Shown piece after piece: positions 1 through 7,337 of a stretch of 15,183 bases of DNA. The stretch spans positions 1-15,183 of the forward strand of contig WGCB01000600.1 of assembly GCA_015494005.1 (NCBI GenBank), given 5' to 3'. The first letter of the stretch is position 1, and every line of letters begins with the position of its first letter. Below the pieces are notes generated by a model. That model was not told the DNA's origin, searched no databases, and worked only from the letters and a program-made list of their open reading frames with translations. Position numbers and translations under genes: made by a program. Origin of the DNA: Caldilineaceae bacterium (lineage in GTDB: Bacteria; Chloroflexota; Anaerolineae; Caldilineales; Caldilineaceae).

Positions 1-27
1 GCAGCGTCAGATGTGTATAAGAGACAG
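1..27 (+). other. Nextera transposase adapter remnant (sequencing artefact)
   Basis: These bases match the 3' 27 bases of the Illumina Nextera read-1 adapter. Positions 9-27 are the 19-bp Tn5 mosaic end (AGATGTGTATAAGAGACAG). This is untrimmed library adapter at a contig end and not native DNA. Genomic sequence begins at about position 28, and nothing can be inferred about what lies to the left in the genome. Confidence 0.97.
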
Positions 28-199
28 GCCATAGCCGCCTGGTACTAATTTTGCCCGAAATCCTTACAGTACTTTGCGTCTGTGTAATGGCGTTGCGGAT
101 GCTTCGCAAGGTGTCCGATTCGGTGCGAGGAATGGTCAGAGAGCGGCTACCGGTATGGGCGAGGACGGGTACAGGATATTTCGGGATAACGGGTGCAAA
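28..199. other. Unassigned flank beyond the fliC terminator
   Basis: No convincing gene is visible in this stretch between the adapter and the fliC terminator. The plus-strand reading frame that crosses it continues antisense into fliC and shows no family motif. It could hold the distal edge of a neighbouring gene that the contig end has cut off. Confidence 0.5.
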
Positions 200-274
200 C
201 ATCAAATCGGGTGGGCTCAAGCCCACCCGATTTGATGTGGATATATGCTTCAGACCGGTGTCTGATTCTGTGCG
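110..274 (+). repeat. 18-bp imperfect direct repeat flanking the fliC terminator
   Basis: The motif GGTGTCYGATTCKGTGCG occurs at 110-127 and again at 257-274, with 16 of 18 bases identical and 147 bp between the starts. The second copy ends 3 bp before the last base of the fliC stop codon. The pair brackets the terminator hairpin. It could be a trace of a small duplication or insertion, or chance. Confidence 0.35.
200..237 (-). terminator. Intrinsic terminator of fliC
   Basis: Two 18-bp arms at 200-217 and 220-237 are perfect reverse complements around a 2-base centre, which in practice gives a 17-bp stem with a TCAA loop. The hairpin starts 39 bases beyond the minus-strand stop codon of fliC. 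On the minus strand the descending arm ends in a T-rich stretch (GATTTGATGTTTG), as expected of a Rho-independent terminator, although there is no long uninterrupted T run. The plus-strand side has no T-tract, so termination is most likely for leftward transcripts. Confidence 0.85.
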
Positions 275-276
275 GC

Positions 277-1524
277 TTACCGGAACAGGGAGAGGATGCC
301 CTGAGGGGCCTGGTTGGCCTGGGCCAGCATGGAGGTGGCCGTCTGCTGGAGGATCTGGTACTTGGTGGCTTCCAGCTGGTTCATGGCCATGTCGGCGTTC
401 ATGATCCGGTTGAAGGCGGCTTCCGTGTTGACCTGGGCCGAAGAGAGGGCCTCTTCCTTGAAGCTGAGGCGGCTGCCCAGGGCGCCCAGGGCCTGGAGTC
501 GCTCGGAAACGGCGTCGATGGCGCTGTCCAGCTTGCCCATGGCGGTCTCTGCGTTGGTGGCGGTGTCCACCTGGCCGCTGTAGGCGCCATCCCGGGTGTA
601 GGTGAAGTGAAGCTGGGCCACGTCGCCGGCTGTGGGGGCGGAGAAGTCGTCCAGGTCGATGGTGACCGAGACACCGTTGCCCAGGTTCAAGCTCGCGCCA
701 GCGGCGGTGACATTCAGTTTCTTCGAGGCCAGGGCCACGCCACCGGAGTAGAAGTTGAGCTGGGTGCCGCTCTTGGTGAAGAGCTTCACCGTGCTGCTGG
801 CACCGGTGGAAGAGCCCAGGGTCACCTGGACGTAGTAGTCACCAGTGGAGAGCTCGTTGCCCGTCACGGCGGCGGTGGCGAAGGAGCTGTTCACGCTGCC
901 AGCCGTAGCGGAAGCAGCGGCGCCGGTGGACTCGGTCAGGACGATCTTGCCCTTGGTGGCGGTGGTGCCGCTGCCGCCGATGCCCAGAGACTTGGAGTCC
1001 ACGGCGCCCAGGTCGCTGCTGGTCAGGGCGGTGGTCTCGCCGGCCTCGGCGCCGGTCTGGAAGGTGATCTGGTTGCCGGTGAAGGCGGTCAGGCCATCCA
1101 GGAGCTTCTTGCCGTTCCAGGTGGTCTGGTCGACGATGTCGTTGATCTCTTCGGTGTACTCCACCAGCTGCTGGTGGATGGCGCTGCGCTCGCTGGCGCC
1201 CAGGGTGTCGCTGGCGGCCTGCTCGGCCTTGTTGCGCATCTCCAGGAGGATGTCCTGGATCTTGTTGAGGCCTCCCTCGGCGACGCTCATGAGGTTCTTG
1301 GCGTCCCCGATGTTGTTCATGGCCACCTTGAGATTTTCGTTGCGCTGGCGCATGGTGGTGGCGATGGTGAGGCCGGCGGGGTCGTCCTCGGCGTTGTTGA
1401 TACGGCGGCCGGTGGCCAGGCGGAGCTGGTGCATGCCCAGGCGCTTGTTGACGCTGTTGAGGCTGTTCAGGGCGTTCAGGGCGCCGATGTTGCTGTTGAT
1501 TCGACTGAAGTCTGCGACTGCCAT
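277..1524 (-). CDS. fliC: Flagellin, the flagellar filament subunit
   Basis: This gene encodes a 415-residue flagellin, which is exported through the flagellar type III apparatus and polymerises into the filament. The conserved N-terminal D0/D1 region spans about residues 1-170 and contains the hallmark GRRINNAEDDPAGLTIA. A variable, Thr/Ser/Gly-rich central region follows at about 176-318. The C-terminal D1/D0 region has AFNRIMNADMAMNQLEATKY and ends in NQAPQGILSLFR. There is no cleaved signal peptide, as usual for flagellins. The start is supported by AAGGAAAAG about 6-14 bases upstream. It is transcribed away from the large flagellar operon and ends at a strong hairpin (200-237). I do not see a clear sigma-28 promoter. 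The family is certain; whether other flagellins exist in the genome cannot be judged. Confidence 0.97.
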   Translation of the reverse strand: MAVADFSRINSNIGALNALNSLNSVNKRLGMHQLRLATGRRINNAEDDPAGLTIATTMRQRNENLKVAMNNIGDAKNLMSVAEGGLNKIQDILLEMRNKAEQAASDTLGASERSAIHQQLVEYTEEINDIVDQTTWNGKKLLDGLTAFTGNQITFQTGAEAGETTALTSSDLGAVDSKSLGIGGSGTTATKGKIVLTESTGAAASATAGSVNSSFATAAVTGNELSTGDYYVQVTLGSSTGASSTVKLFTKSGTQLNFYSGGVALASKKLNVTAAGASLNLGNGVSVTIDLDDFSAPTAGDVAQLHFTYTRDGAYSGQVDTATNAETAMGKLDSAIDAVSERLQALGALGSRLSFKEEALSSAQVNTEAAFNRIMNADMAMNQLEATKYQILQQTATSMLAQANQAPQGILSLFR

Positions 1525-1850
1525 GGTTCTTTTCCTTTCTTAGATAGTTGGGGTCTTTAGGATAGTGCGTTTGAAAAAACAAAAAGCAGCACGGTTTGAG
1601 TCTTCTTTTTCATCTGGACCAGTTTCAGCCTCGACTCCGCTCTGAGAACTGGCTGTGAACAACGTGTTCGGCGATTTTTGTAGCTCGACCTCCTTTGTCC
1701 ACTCGAGTGAACCGATACCGTGTGTCACTATCCTCTATCGACTGTCTTGTACAGGAGCAACATGGTACCTCTGGGCCAAAGCGGGTTCCTCAGAGTGATC
1801 TGCTGCGAACTCATCTGAAAGATACCAATTTGTCAGCGCAGCTCTGAACG
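1525..1850. other. Long fliC leader/upstream region, no gene seen
   Basis: This stretch separates fliC from the flagellin remnant and is less GC-rich than the genes around it, with A/T runs near 1573-1613. I recognise no protein family. A 62-codon minus-strand frame (1540-1728) has no motif and ends inside the fliC leader. The minus strand carries an orphan AAAGGAGGT (about 1686-1694) with no start codon at usable spacing. Near 1733-1740 the minus strand reads GTCGATAG, which partly resembles a sigma-28 -10 element (GCCGATAA), but no matching -35 element is present at the right distance. The fliC promoter probably lies here but cannot be fixed. Confidence 0.5.
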
Positions 1851-1997
1851 GCCCATGGCGCTCCCGGCGTCGGCGGCGGTGTCCACCTGGCCGCTGTAGG
1901 CGCCATCCCGGGTGGAAGTGAAGTGGAGCTGGGCCACGCCGCCGGAGTCGAAGTTGAGCTGGTGCCGCTGAAGTCTGGGACTGTCATGGTTTTTCCT
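1851..1997 (-). pseudogene. Decayed remnant of a second flagellin gene
   Basis: This is a 147-bp relic in the same orientation as fliC, made of three segments that are not adjacent in the intact gene. Bases 1851-1945 align without gaps to fliC 535-629 at about 86 of 95 identities, including a run of roughly 40 identical bases at 1875-1914. Bases of about 1946-1970 match fliC about 747-772 with one base missing. Bases of about 1968-1997 match the fliC start, keeping the ATG (1987-1985) and an upstream AGGA. Read through, it begins MTVPDFS (fliC: MAVADFS). Apart from the single-base loss it would read GTQLNFDSGGVAQLHF and then TRDGAYSGQVDTA. Both large deletions keep the reading frame, and only the one-base loss breaks it. 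It most likely descends from a tandem flagellin duplicate; an assembly or recombination artefact is less likely but possible. Confidence 0.85.
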
Positions 1998-2020
1998 GCA
2001 CAGGCATTGGGGCAGCCTGT

Positions 2021-2075
2021 TTTACGTTGAGATTATGCATGTTTTATGCTCGCTTCGCTTGGAGCTCTCTATAAT
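2021..2075 (+). promoter_or_regulatory. Candidate promoter region of the flagellar operon
   Basis: A perfect TATAAT lies at 2070-2075, though its -35 region is poor. A second pairing, TTTACG (2021-2026) and TATGCT (2045-2050) with 18-bp spacing, matches 4 of 6 bases in each sigma-70-type box. Either would start transcription upstream of the ATG at 2148 and supports that start over the in-frame ATG at 2046, which lies inside the promoter-like sequence. The assignment is by eye only. Confidence 0.35.
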
Positions 2076-2147
2076 GACGTCAGAACTCTGGGGCACTGCC
2101 TCTCTTCCCTGTCGAAGGCAAACGGCACTACCTGTCTGATCGTCACC

Positions 2148-3542
2148 ATGGATCCACTGCGCACGCTTGGCAACCAAAACGACACAACCGTTGTTCCGGA
2201 GAGTAAAGCTCCTGTCTCTGGGGGGATGAGCGCCGATTTTGCCCGGTTGCTGGCAGCCACCATCCGTCAGAACACCCAGAGGATGGCCATGGCGGCCTTT
2301 CAGCCCACCCCCAGCCGCGCCGAGCAGCTGAGCTTCCTACAGCAGCCTTCATCCACGAGCCTGCCTCTCTTCATGATGGCTCAATGGTTTCCCAGACAAG
2401 GCGCTGAGCCCTCTCCGAGGTCTTCTCAGGAGCCTTCTCAGAGGCCTCCGCAGGTAGCACCCCCTGTTAACACCCTGCCAGTGGATCCCAGGCAGAACAC
2501 CGCTGTTTCAGGAGCCGGTGCAGCTCCTCAGGGCCAGGCTGTGGACCCCCCGTTGGGTAACCTGTCGGGCGTGGCTGTTCTGCCCCGACGAATCGAGAGG
2601 GATCTGGCCGTTGCTGGCCCGAATCGAGGGGCGCAGAATGCTTCCCCTCTGCCGTTATCTGCCTTCCCCCGGCCGCCAGCAGACAACGGCCGCGGCATCC
2701 ACTGGATCCCCACTACCCGACAGGCCCCTCAGGTGATTGACAAATACGTCCAGGAAGCGGTTGATATGGGCATCAAGTGGGTCACCTTCCTGAACGATGG
2801 CACCAACGTGGGCGCCAATGACTATTTGGTCAAGAAGCTGGTGGAAAATGGCATCGAACCGGTCATGCGGATCTACACGGACGGCGGGGCGCGCATCAGC
2901 GGTGACCTGTCTTCCCTGGTGCGGCACTACAAAGCCCTCGGCGTCAACTACTATCAGCTCTACAACGAGCCCAACCTGCGCATCGAAAACCAGGGCCAGG
3001 CCCCGGACCCCAAGGCCTACGTCGACAAATGGTTGCCAGCGGCCAAAGCTGTGATCGAAGCCGGCGGCTATCCAGGCTTCGGTTCCCTGAGCCCCACCCC
3101 GGGCTTGGCTCCAGGCGCCGCTCCTGGGGACATGGACGATCTGAAGTTCCTGCGGGAAGGCCTGCAGGAGATCAAGCGACGGGGCGAGACAGGTGTATTG
3201 GATCGAAGCTGGCTGAGTGTGCATAACTATGGGCGCGCGCACCTGCGGGTGCGGGATTACGATCGCATCGTGCAGGAGGAGTTGGGCCGTAGCATGCCCC
3301 AGATCGGCACCGAGGCCGGCATCTATCCCGGGGATACGCTTTCGGAGGAGGAGGCTGTTCAGGTGGTGGCCCAGGCCTACAACTACCTTCCGCAACGGGA
3401 GGACTACTACTTCGCCTACACCTACTGGATCATCGCGAACGAGTCAGGGCAGGGGGCTCCAGACCGCTCCTGGGACCATCAGGCCCTTTTCCGGGGCGGT
3501 TCCCGTAGCCCACTGGTGGATCTGCTGAAACAGGAGGTCTAG
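2148..3542 (+). CDS. Clan GH-A glycosidase-fold protein coupled to flgC
   Basis: From the ATG at 2148 the product has 464 residues. About 180 N-terminal residues are rich in Pro, Gln and Ser and look disordered. From about residue 184 a TIM-barrel glycosidase domain follows: YQLYNEPNL supplies the likely acid/base Glu274, VHNY lies at about 358-361, IGTEAGIY supplies the likely nucleophile Glu389, and YTYW contains Trp427 near the last strand. The 115-residue spacing of the two Glu is typical of clan GH-A (GH5/GH39-like). No signal peptide or membrane segment is visible. The stop codon directly abuts the flgC ATG, and the flgC Shine-Dalgarno lies inside this gene, which suggests translational coupling. 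Inferred role: a glycan (possibly peptidoglycan or flagellar glycan) hydrolase needed for rod passage, perhaps exported by the flagellar apparatus. The substrate is unknown. The start could also be the ATG at 2046 (498 residues); neither start has a good ribosome binding site. Confidence 0.8.
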   Translation: MDPLRTLGNQNDTTVVPESKAPVSGGMSADFARLLAATIRQNTQRMAMAAFQPTPSRAEQLSFLQQPSSTSLPLFMMAQWFPRQGAEPSPRSSQEPSQRPPQVAPPVNTLPVDPRQNTAVSGAGAAPQGQAVDPPLGNLSGVAVLPRRIERDLAVAGPNRGAQNASPLPLSAFPRPPADNGRGIHWIPTTRQAPQVIDKYVQEAVDMGIKWVTFLNDGTNVGANDYLVKKLVENGIEPVMRIYTDGGARISGDLSSLVRHYKALGVNYYQLYNEPNLRIENQGQAPDPKAYVDKWLPAAKAVIEAGGYPGFGSLSPTPGLAPGAAPGDMDDLKFLREGLQEIKRRGETGVLDRSWLSVHNYGRAHLRVRDYDRIVQEELGRSMPQIGTEAGIYPGDTLSEEEAVQVVAQAYNYLPQREDYYFAYTYWIIANESGQGAPDRSWDHQALFRGGSRSPLVDLLKQEV

Positions 3543-3992
3543 ATGAGCATTTCCCGTGCATTACGGATCAGCGCGTCGGCCTTGACCGCCGAACGCCTGC
3601 GCATGGACGTGATCAGCAACAACGTGGCCAACAGCCAAACCACCCGCACTGCCGAAGGAGGGCCATACAAGCGCAAGCAGGTGGTCTTTCGAGCCCGAGA
3701 AGGGAAGCTGCCGCCGATTCAGCGCCTGCGCAGCAAGCTCGACTATGGGGATATGAAGGGATTGGCGGGGGTTAGGGTGGCCCGGGTCATGGAGGACGAT
3801 TCCGGTCCACTTCGGGTCTATGAGCCCTCCCACCCGGACGCGGATGAGGACGGCTTCGTGGAGTACCCGAACGTGGACGTGGCCACCGAAATGGTCGATC
3901 TGATGGCAGCCAGCCGGGCCTACCAGGCCAATGTCACGGTGATCCAGACGGCAAAACGCATGCTCCAATCGGCACTGCAGATCGGACAGTAA
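3543..3992 (+). CDS. flgC: Flagellar proximal rod protein FlgC
   Basis: The 149-residue product is of normal length for FlgC, a component of the proximal rod that crosses the cell wall between the MS ring and the distal rod. The N-terminus carries the axial-protein motif ISNNVANSQTTRT at about residues 23-35. The C-terminus has the family signature VEYPNVDVATEMVDLMAASRAYQANV and a closing amphipathic helix. The protein lacks a cleaved signal and is exported by the flagellar type III system. The start is set by AGGAGG (3532-3537), five bases before the ATG and within the end of the glycosidase gene. fliE follows. Unusually, flgB is not beside it but about 6.7 kb downstream. Confidence 0.97.
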   Translation: MSISRALRISASALTAERLRMDVISNNVANSQTTRTAEGGPYKRKQVVFRAREGKLPPIQRLRSKLDYGDMKGLAGVRVARVMEDDSGPLRVYEPSHPDADEDGFVEYPNVDVATEMVDLMAASRAYQANVTVIQTAKRMLQSALQIGQ

Positions 3993-4068
3993 CCTTGTTC
4001 CTTGTTTTTCGTCGTTTCATGTGGCATTGATTTTCGTGTGTCATTCACTACCGAAGGAGGATGGCTGT

Positions 4069-4395
4069 ATGATCACCAAAACGCAGGGGGTAGCCCAGGC
4101 GTTGGAAGCCATGGGGCGGATGGACAATCGCCTGGAACGGCTTTCTTCTCCCAGCGGCAGCCCCGCTCGAATGGCCGAGGGGATCGGTGAAACGTTAAGC
4201 AACGCCATCGCTGAGCTGGACCAGTCCCAGAAAGCCGCCGATGCAGGCGCCCTCAAGTTGCTGGCTGGCGAACCTGTGGATCTGCACCAGGTGATGCTGC
4301 AGATGGAAGAATCCTTTATCGGCTTGAATTTGGCCCTGCAGGTGCGGAACCGGGTCATCGAGGCCTACCAAGAGATCCAGCGGATGCAGATCTAA
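4069..4395 (+). CDS. fliE: Flagellar hook-basal body protein FliE
   Basis: The product has 108 residues, close to the usual FliE length of about 100. FliE is the junction protein joining the MS ring to the proximal rod and is an early export substrate. The C-terminal half shows the family pattern, with PVDLHQVMLQMEESFIGLNL followed by ALQVRNRVIEAYQEIQRMQI. The start at 4069 is chosen because GAAGGAGG (4053-4060) lies eight bases upstream. An in-frame upstream ATG at 4021 would add 16 residues but has no ribosome binding site. The gene lies between flgC and fliF, the standard position. Confidence 0.95.
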   Translation: MITKTQGVAQALEAMGRMDNRLERLSSPSGSPARMAEGIGETLSNAIAELDQSQKAADAGALKLLAGEPVDLHQVMLQMEESFIGLNLALQVRNRVIEAYQEIQRMQI

Positions 4396-4450
4396 GTGGC
4401 TGCCCTGTTCGTCTCTCCACTTTCCTCCTTCAACAAGCGCATGATCGTCC

Positions 4451-6121
4451 ATGGATAATCTACGAGCCCAGTTCCAAGAGACATGGGGGCAGCTGGCTCC
4501 CTGGCAACGTTTCGCTGGTGTGGCCATCCTGGTTTCCGGGGTGGCCATGGCCCTGCTTTTCAGCCTCTGGATGAAAGAGCCCTCCTATGCTTTGCTCTAT
4601 CAAGGGCTGAACGAGCAGGATGCCGCGGCCATCGTCAAAGAGCTGGAATCTGCAGGCATCCCATATCAACTGGTCGCCGGGGGGACAGCCATCGAGGTGC
4701 CCGCCAAGGATGTCGCCAACGTACGCCTGAAGCTGGCGGCACAGAACCTGCCTAAAGGAGGGGTGGTCGGCTTCGAGCTCTTCGACCAAAGTGGCCTGAG
4801 CGGCATCGGCATGACCGAACGCATGCAGAAAGTGAACTTCCAGCGGGCTTTGGAGGGTGAGCTCAGCCGCACCATTATGGCTCTGGACACAGTCGAGGTG
4901 GCCCGGGTGCACATTGTGCTCCCAGAGGAGAGCCTCTTCGCAGATCAACAAGAGGATCCCAAGGCTTCGGTGATGTTTAAGCCGGCCTCGGGCGCTCGCC
5001 TGTCCAACAGTCAAGTGCAGGCCATTCGCTACCTCGTGGCCAACAGCGTGGAAGGGCTGGAACCCTCAAACGTTTCCATTGTGGACACCGAAGGCAACGT
5101 CTACGAGTCCCCCGAAGCCTCCGCAGAAATGAGCGTGATGGCGGCCACAGGCAACCAGCTGCAGATCCAGCGTAGCTACGAGGTGGAAAGCCAAAGCAAG
5201 ATCCAGGCCATGTTGGATCGAGCCCTCGGACCGCAGAAAGCAGTGGTCCGGGTCAATGTGGAGATGAACTGGGACCGGGAGGAGTCCACCCTGGAAACTG
5301 TGGCCCCTGCTGGGGAGGTGGGCAGCGTGGTGCGCAGCACCCAGCAGAAGCAGGAGAGTTGGAAGGGGGCTCCGGCCTCCGCTGCGGAGGGTGTGCCAGG
5401 TGTGGATGCCAACGCACCAGCCGATGATGTTCCCAACTATCAAGCCGGGGATGCCGCAGGGGGTGTTGGCGAGTATTCGAACCAGGAGTCTGTGGTCAAC
5501 TACGAGGTTTCCAAAGAGATCAAGAACATCCAACGGCAGCCGGGGCGGGTAGAACGAGTGAGCGTTGCCGTGCTTGTGGATGAATCCCTGGCCGAAGAGG
5601 AAGTGGACAAGGTCAAGGCCCTGGTCAAGGCCGCAGTGGGGTTCAACGAGGAGCGAGGGGATCAGGTCACCGTCCAGCGGATCGCGTTCAACGATGTCCT
5701 GCTGACCCAAGAAGCCGCTGCCCTGGAAGAGATGGCCCAACGAGATTTCTACATCCGGATCGGCACCATCGTGGCCCTGCTTCTTGGGCTGGGCGCTATC
5801 CTTTTCTTTGCGTGGAAGCTCTTCTCGGACATGCAGAAGCGCATGCTTCCCTACGTGATCGAGCCGGACGTCCCGGCCCTGCCCGATGGCCAGCAGGCCA
5901 CGGCCAGCCTTCAACAGGCGGCCAGCAACGCCTACGGCCAGGCCAGCGAACCGCCACCGGCCCTCAGCGAGGAAGAGCTTGAGGAGTGGCTGAAACTCCC
6001 TTCCCCAGATGAAGGGGAGATGCGTTTGCGGGCCGTGGCTCGGCGCAACCCGGAGCTGATCGCCACCATCTTGAAAGACTGGGTGAAGCAGAAGCCGAAG
6101 AAGGCGCCAGTCACCGGCTAG
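4451..6121 (+). CDS. fliF: Flagellar MS-ring protein FliF
   Basis: FliF forms the MS ring in the cytoplasmic membrane, the base on which the rod, the C-ring and the export gate are built. The 556-residue product has two membrane segments, at about residues 21-40 and about 433-456. Between them lie the YscJ/FliF ring-building motifs (about 45-230) and the FliF C domain (about 250-430), which includes a low-complexity Gly/Ala/Pro stretch near 300-340. The cytoplasmic tail ends with an acidic-hydrophobic helix, LSEEELEEWLKLPSPDEGEM, and the closing FliG-binding region. The ribosome binding site is weak. An ATG ten bases upstream (4441) hits a stop after five codons, so 4451 is the start. Confidence 0.97.
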   Translation: MDNLRAQFQETWGQLAPWQRFAGVAILVSGVAMALLFSLWMKEPSYALLYQGLNEQDAAAIVKELESAGIPYQLVAGGTAIEVPAKDVANVRLKLAAQNLPKGGVVGFELFDQSGLSGIGMTERMQKVNFQRALEGELSRTIMALDTVEVARVHIVLPEESLFADQQEDPKASVMFKPASGARLSNSQVQAIRYLVANSVEGLEPSNVSIVDTEGNVYESPEASAEMSVMAATGNQLQIQRSYEVESQSKIQAMLDRALGPQKAVVRVNVEMNWDREESTLETVAPAGEVGSVVRSTQQKQESWKGAPASAAEGVPGVDANAPADDVPNYQAGDAAGGVGEYSNQESVVNYEVSKEIKNIQRQPGRVERVSVAVLVDESLAEEEVDKVKALVKAAVGFNEERGDQVTVQRIAFNDVLLTQEAAALEEMAQRDFYIRIGTIVALLLGLGAILFFAWKLFSDMQKRMLPYVIEPDVPALPDGQQATASLQQAASNAYGQASEPPPALSEEELEEWLKLPSPDEGEMRLRAVARRNPELIATILKDWVKQKPKKAPVTG

Positions 6122-6185
6122 CGACCCCTTTGCCAAACCGTCCCTCGTCCGCTTTTCCCATCCCATAGGACGTAAACGTCAAGCC

Positions 6186-7217
6186 ATGATACCGACTGCC
6201 ACCCTTCAGAAACTGACCGAGAGTGAAAAGCGAGCCGCCGTGGTCCTTGTGGTTCTCGGGGCAGGCCTCTCCGCCGAGGTGATGCGCAATCTGCCCGACG
6301 ACTTGGTGGAGCGCCTGACCTACGCCATCTCCACCATGGAAGCCGTGCCACCCGAGCTACGCCAAGAGATCACCGAGGACATCATCCAGGAGATCGAGGC
6401 CCGCCGCCAATTCAACGTGGGTGGAGTGGAGTTTGCTCGCAAGGTCCTTTCCCAGGCCCTGGGGCGCGAACGGGCGGAAGAGCTGCTCAGCCGCATCACC
6501 CACCGGGACGCCGATCGCCCGTTCGATTTCCTGGCCGATATCGAGCCGGTTCACGTGGCCCGAGTGGTGCAGGAAGAGCACTCTCAGACCATCGCCCTGA
6601 TCCTGGCCCACCTGCCCCCCATGGTGGCTGCGCGCATCTTCAGTGCCCTGCCCGAGGAGCGGCGCACGGAGGTGATCAACCGCATCGGCATGATGGATCG
6701 CATCTCCCCGGATGTGGTGCGCACGGTGGAGGCCGGGGTGAAGCAGAAGCTTTCCTCCATTCTGCCCAAAGATCAGCAAGGCGAGCAGCACATGGGTGGA
6801 GTGGACTACCTGGTGCAACTCTTCAACCATGTGGATCGAACCACCGAGAAGACCATCATGTCGGAGCTCACCACCATCAATCCGGAGCTGGCCGACCAGG
6901 TTCAGTCCCAGATGTTCGTCTTCGAGGACCTGATCATGCTGGACAAGCGCAGCCTGGAGTTGGTCATGCGCGAGGTGGACAAGAAGGACCTGCTCCTGGC
7001 GCTGCGCGGCGCTCCGGAGAATGTCCGGGAGGTGCTGCTCCAGAGCATTTCCAAACGGGCGGCCCGGATGATCCAGGAGGATCTGGCCGTGATGGGCCCT
7101 GTGCGCTTGACAGCCGTCGAGGAGGCCCAGAAGAACATCGTCAAGATCGTGCGTCGGCTGGAGCAGGAGGAGCAGATCGTTATCTCTCGAGGTGGCTCCG
7201 ACGACATGCTGATTTGA
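6186..7217 (+). CDS. fliG: Flagellar motor switch protein FliG
   Basis: FliG is the rotor protein of the C-ring that binds FliF on one side and meets the stator on the other, so it is essential for torque and for reversal. The 343-residue length is normal. The N-terminal FliF-binding domain covers about residues 1-110. The middle domain has an EHPQ-like motif, here EEHSQTIALIL, with His132 and Ser in place of the usual Pro. The C-terminal charged helix (around DLIMLDKRSLELVMREVDKK) carries the torque residues. The end, EEQIVISRGGSDDMLI, is typical. A short 5-bp inverted repeat, GACGT/ACGTC (6169-6180), lies just before the start codon. It follows fliF and precedes fliH. Confidence 0.97.
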   Translation: MIPTATLQKLTESEKRAAVVLVVLGAGLSAEVMRNLPDDLVERLTYAISTMEAVPPELRQEITEDIIQEIEARRQFNVGGVEFARKVLSQALGRERAEELLSRITHRDADRPFDFLADIEPVHVARVVQEEHSQTIALILAHLPPMVAARIFSALPEERRTEVINRIGMMDRISPDVVRTVEAGVKQKLSSILPKDQQGEQHMGGVDYLVQLFNHVDRTTEKTIMSELTTINPELADQVQSQMFVFEDLIMLDKRSLELVMREVDKKDLLLALRGAPENVREVLLQSISKRAARMIQEDLAVMGPVRLTAVEEAQKNIVKIVRRLEQEEQIVISRGGSDDMLI

Positions 7218-7337
7218 TGGGTGCATGGCGTCGTCTCTCCATCTCCACAGGCGCCAGGACCTGCAACCCTCTGCGCGCTGTAAGCCACCGACCATAACTC
7301 CATCGGCGAATGCCCAGTCGTTTACCAGGAACCGTGT

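Noticed and set aside
1..27. Tn5/IS50-type mobile element end
   Set aside because: The mosaic-end match is joined to the synthetic Nextera read-1 tail, so it is library adapter and not a transposon.
193..1560. 455-codon plus-strand frame opposite fliC
   Set aside because: It is exactly antisense to a clear flagellin gene, is Gly/Val/Leu-rich without motifs, and reflects the codon bias of GC-rich DNA.
1540..1728. 62-codon minus-strand frame just upstream of fliC
   Set aside because: GTG start with a poor context, no similarity recognised, and it occupies the probable fliC leader.
1733..1740. Sigma-28-like -10 (GTCGATAG on the minus strand) for fliC
   Set aside because: Six of eight bases match, but the -35 position 19 bases upstream does not resemble TAAAGTTT, and it is about 210 bp from the start codon.
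5066..6166. 366-codon minus-strand frame over fliF
   Set aside because: It is antisense to fliF and its sequence mirrors the fliF codons; no family signature.
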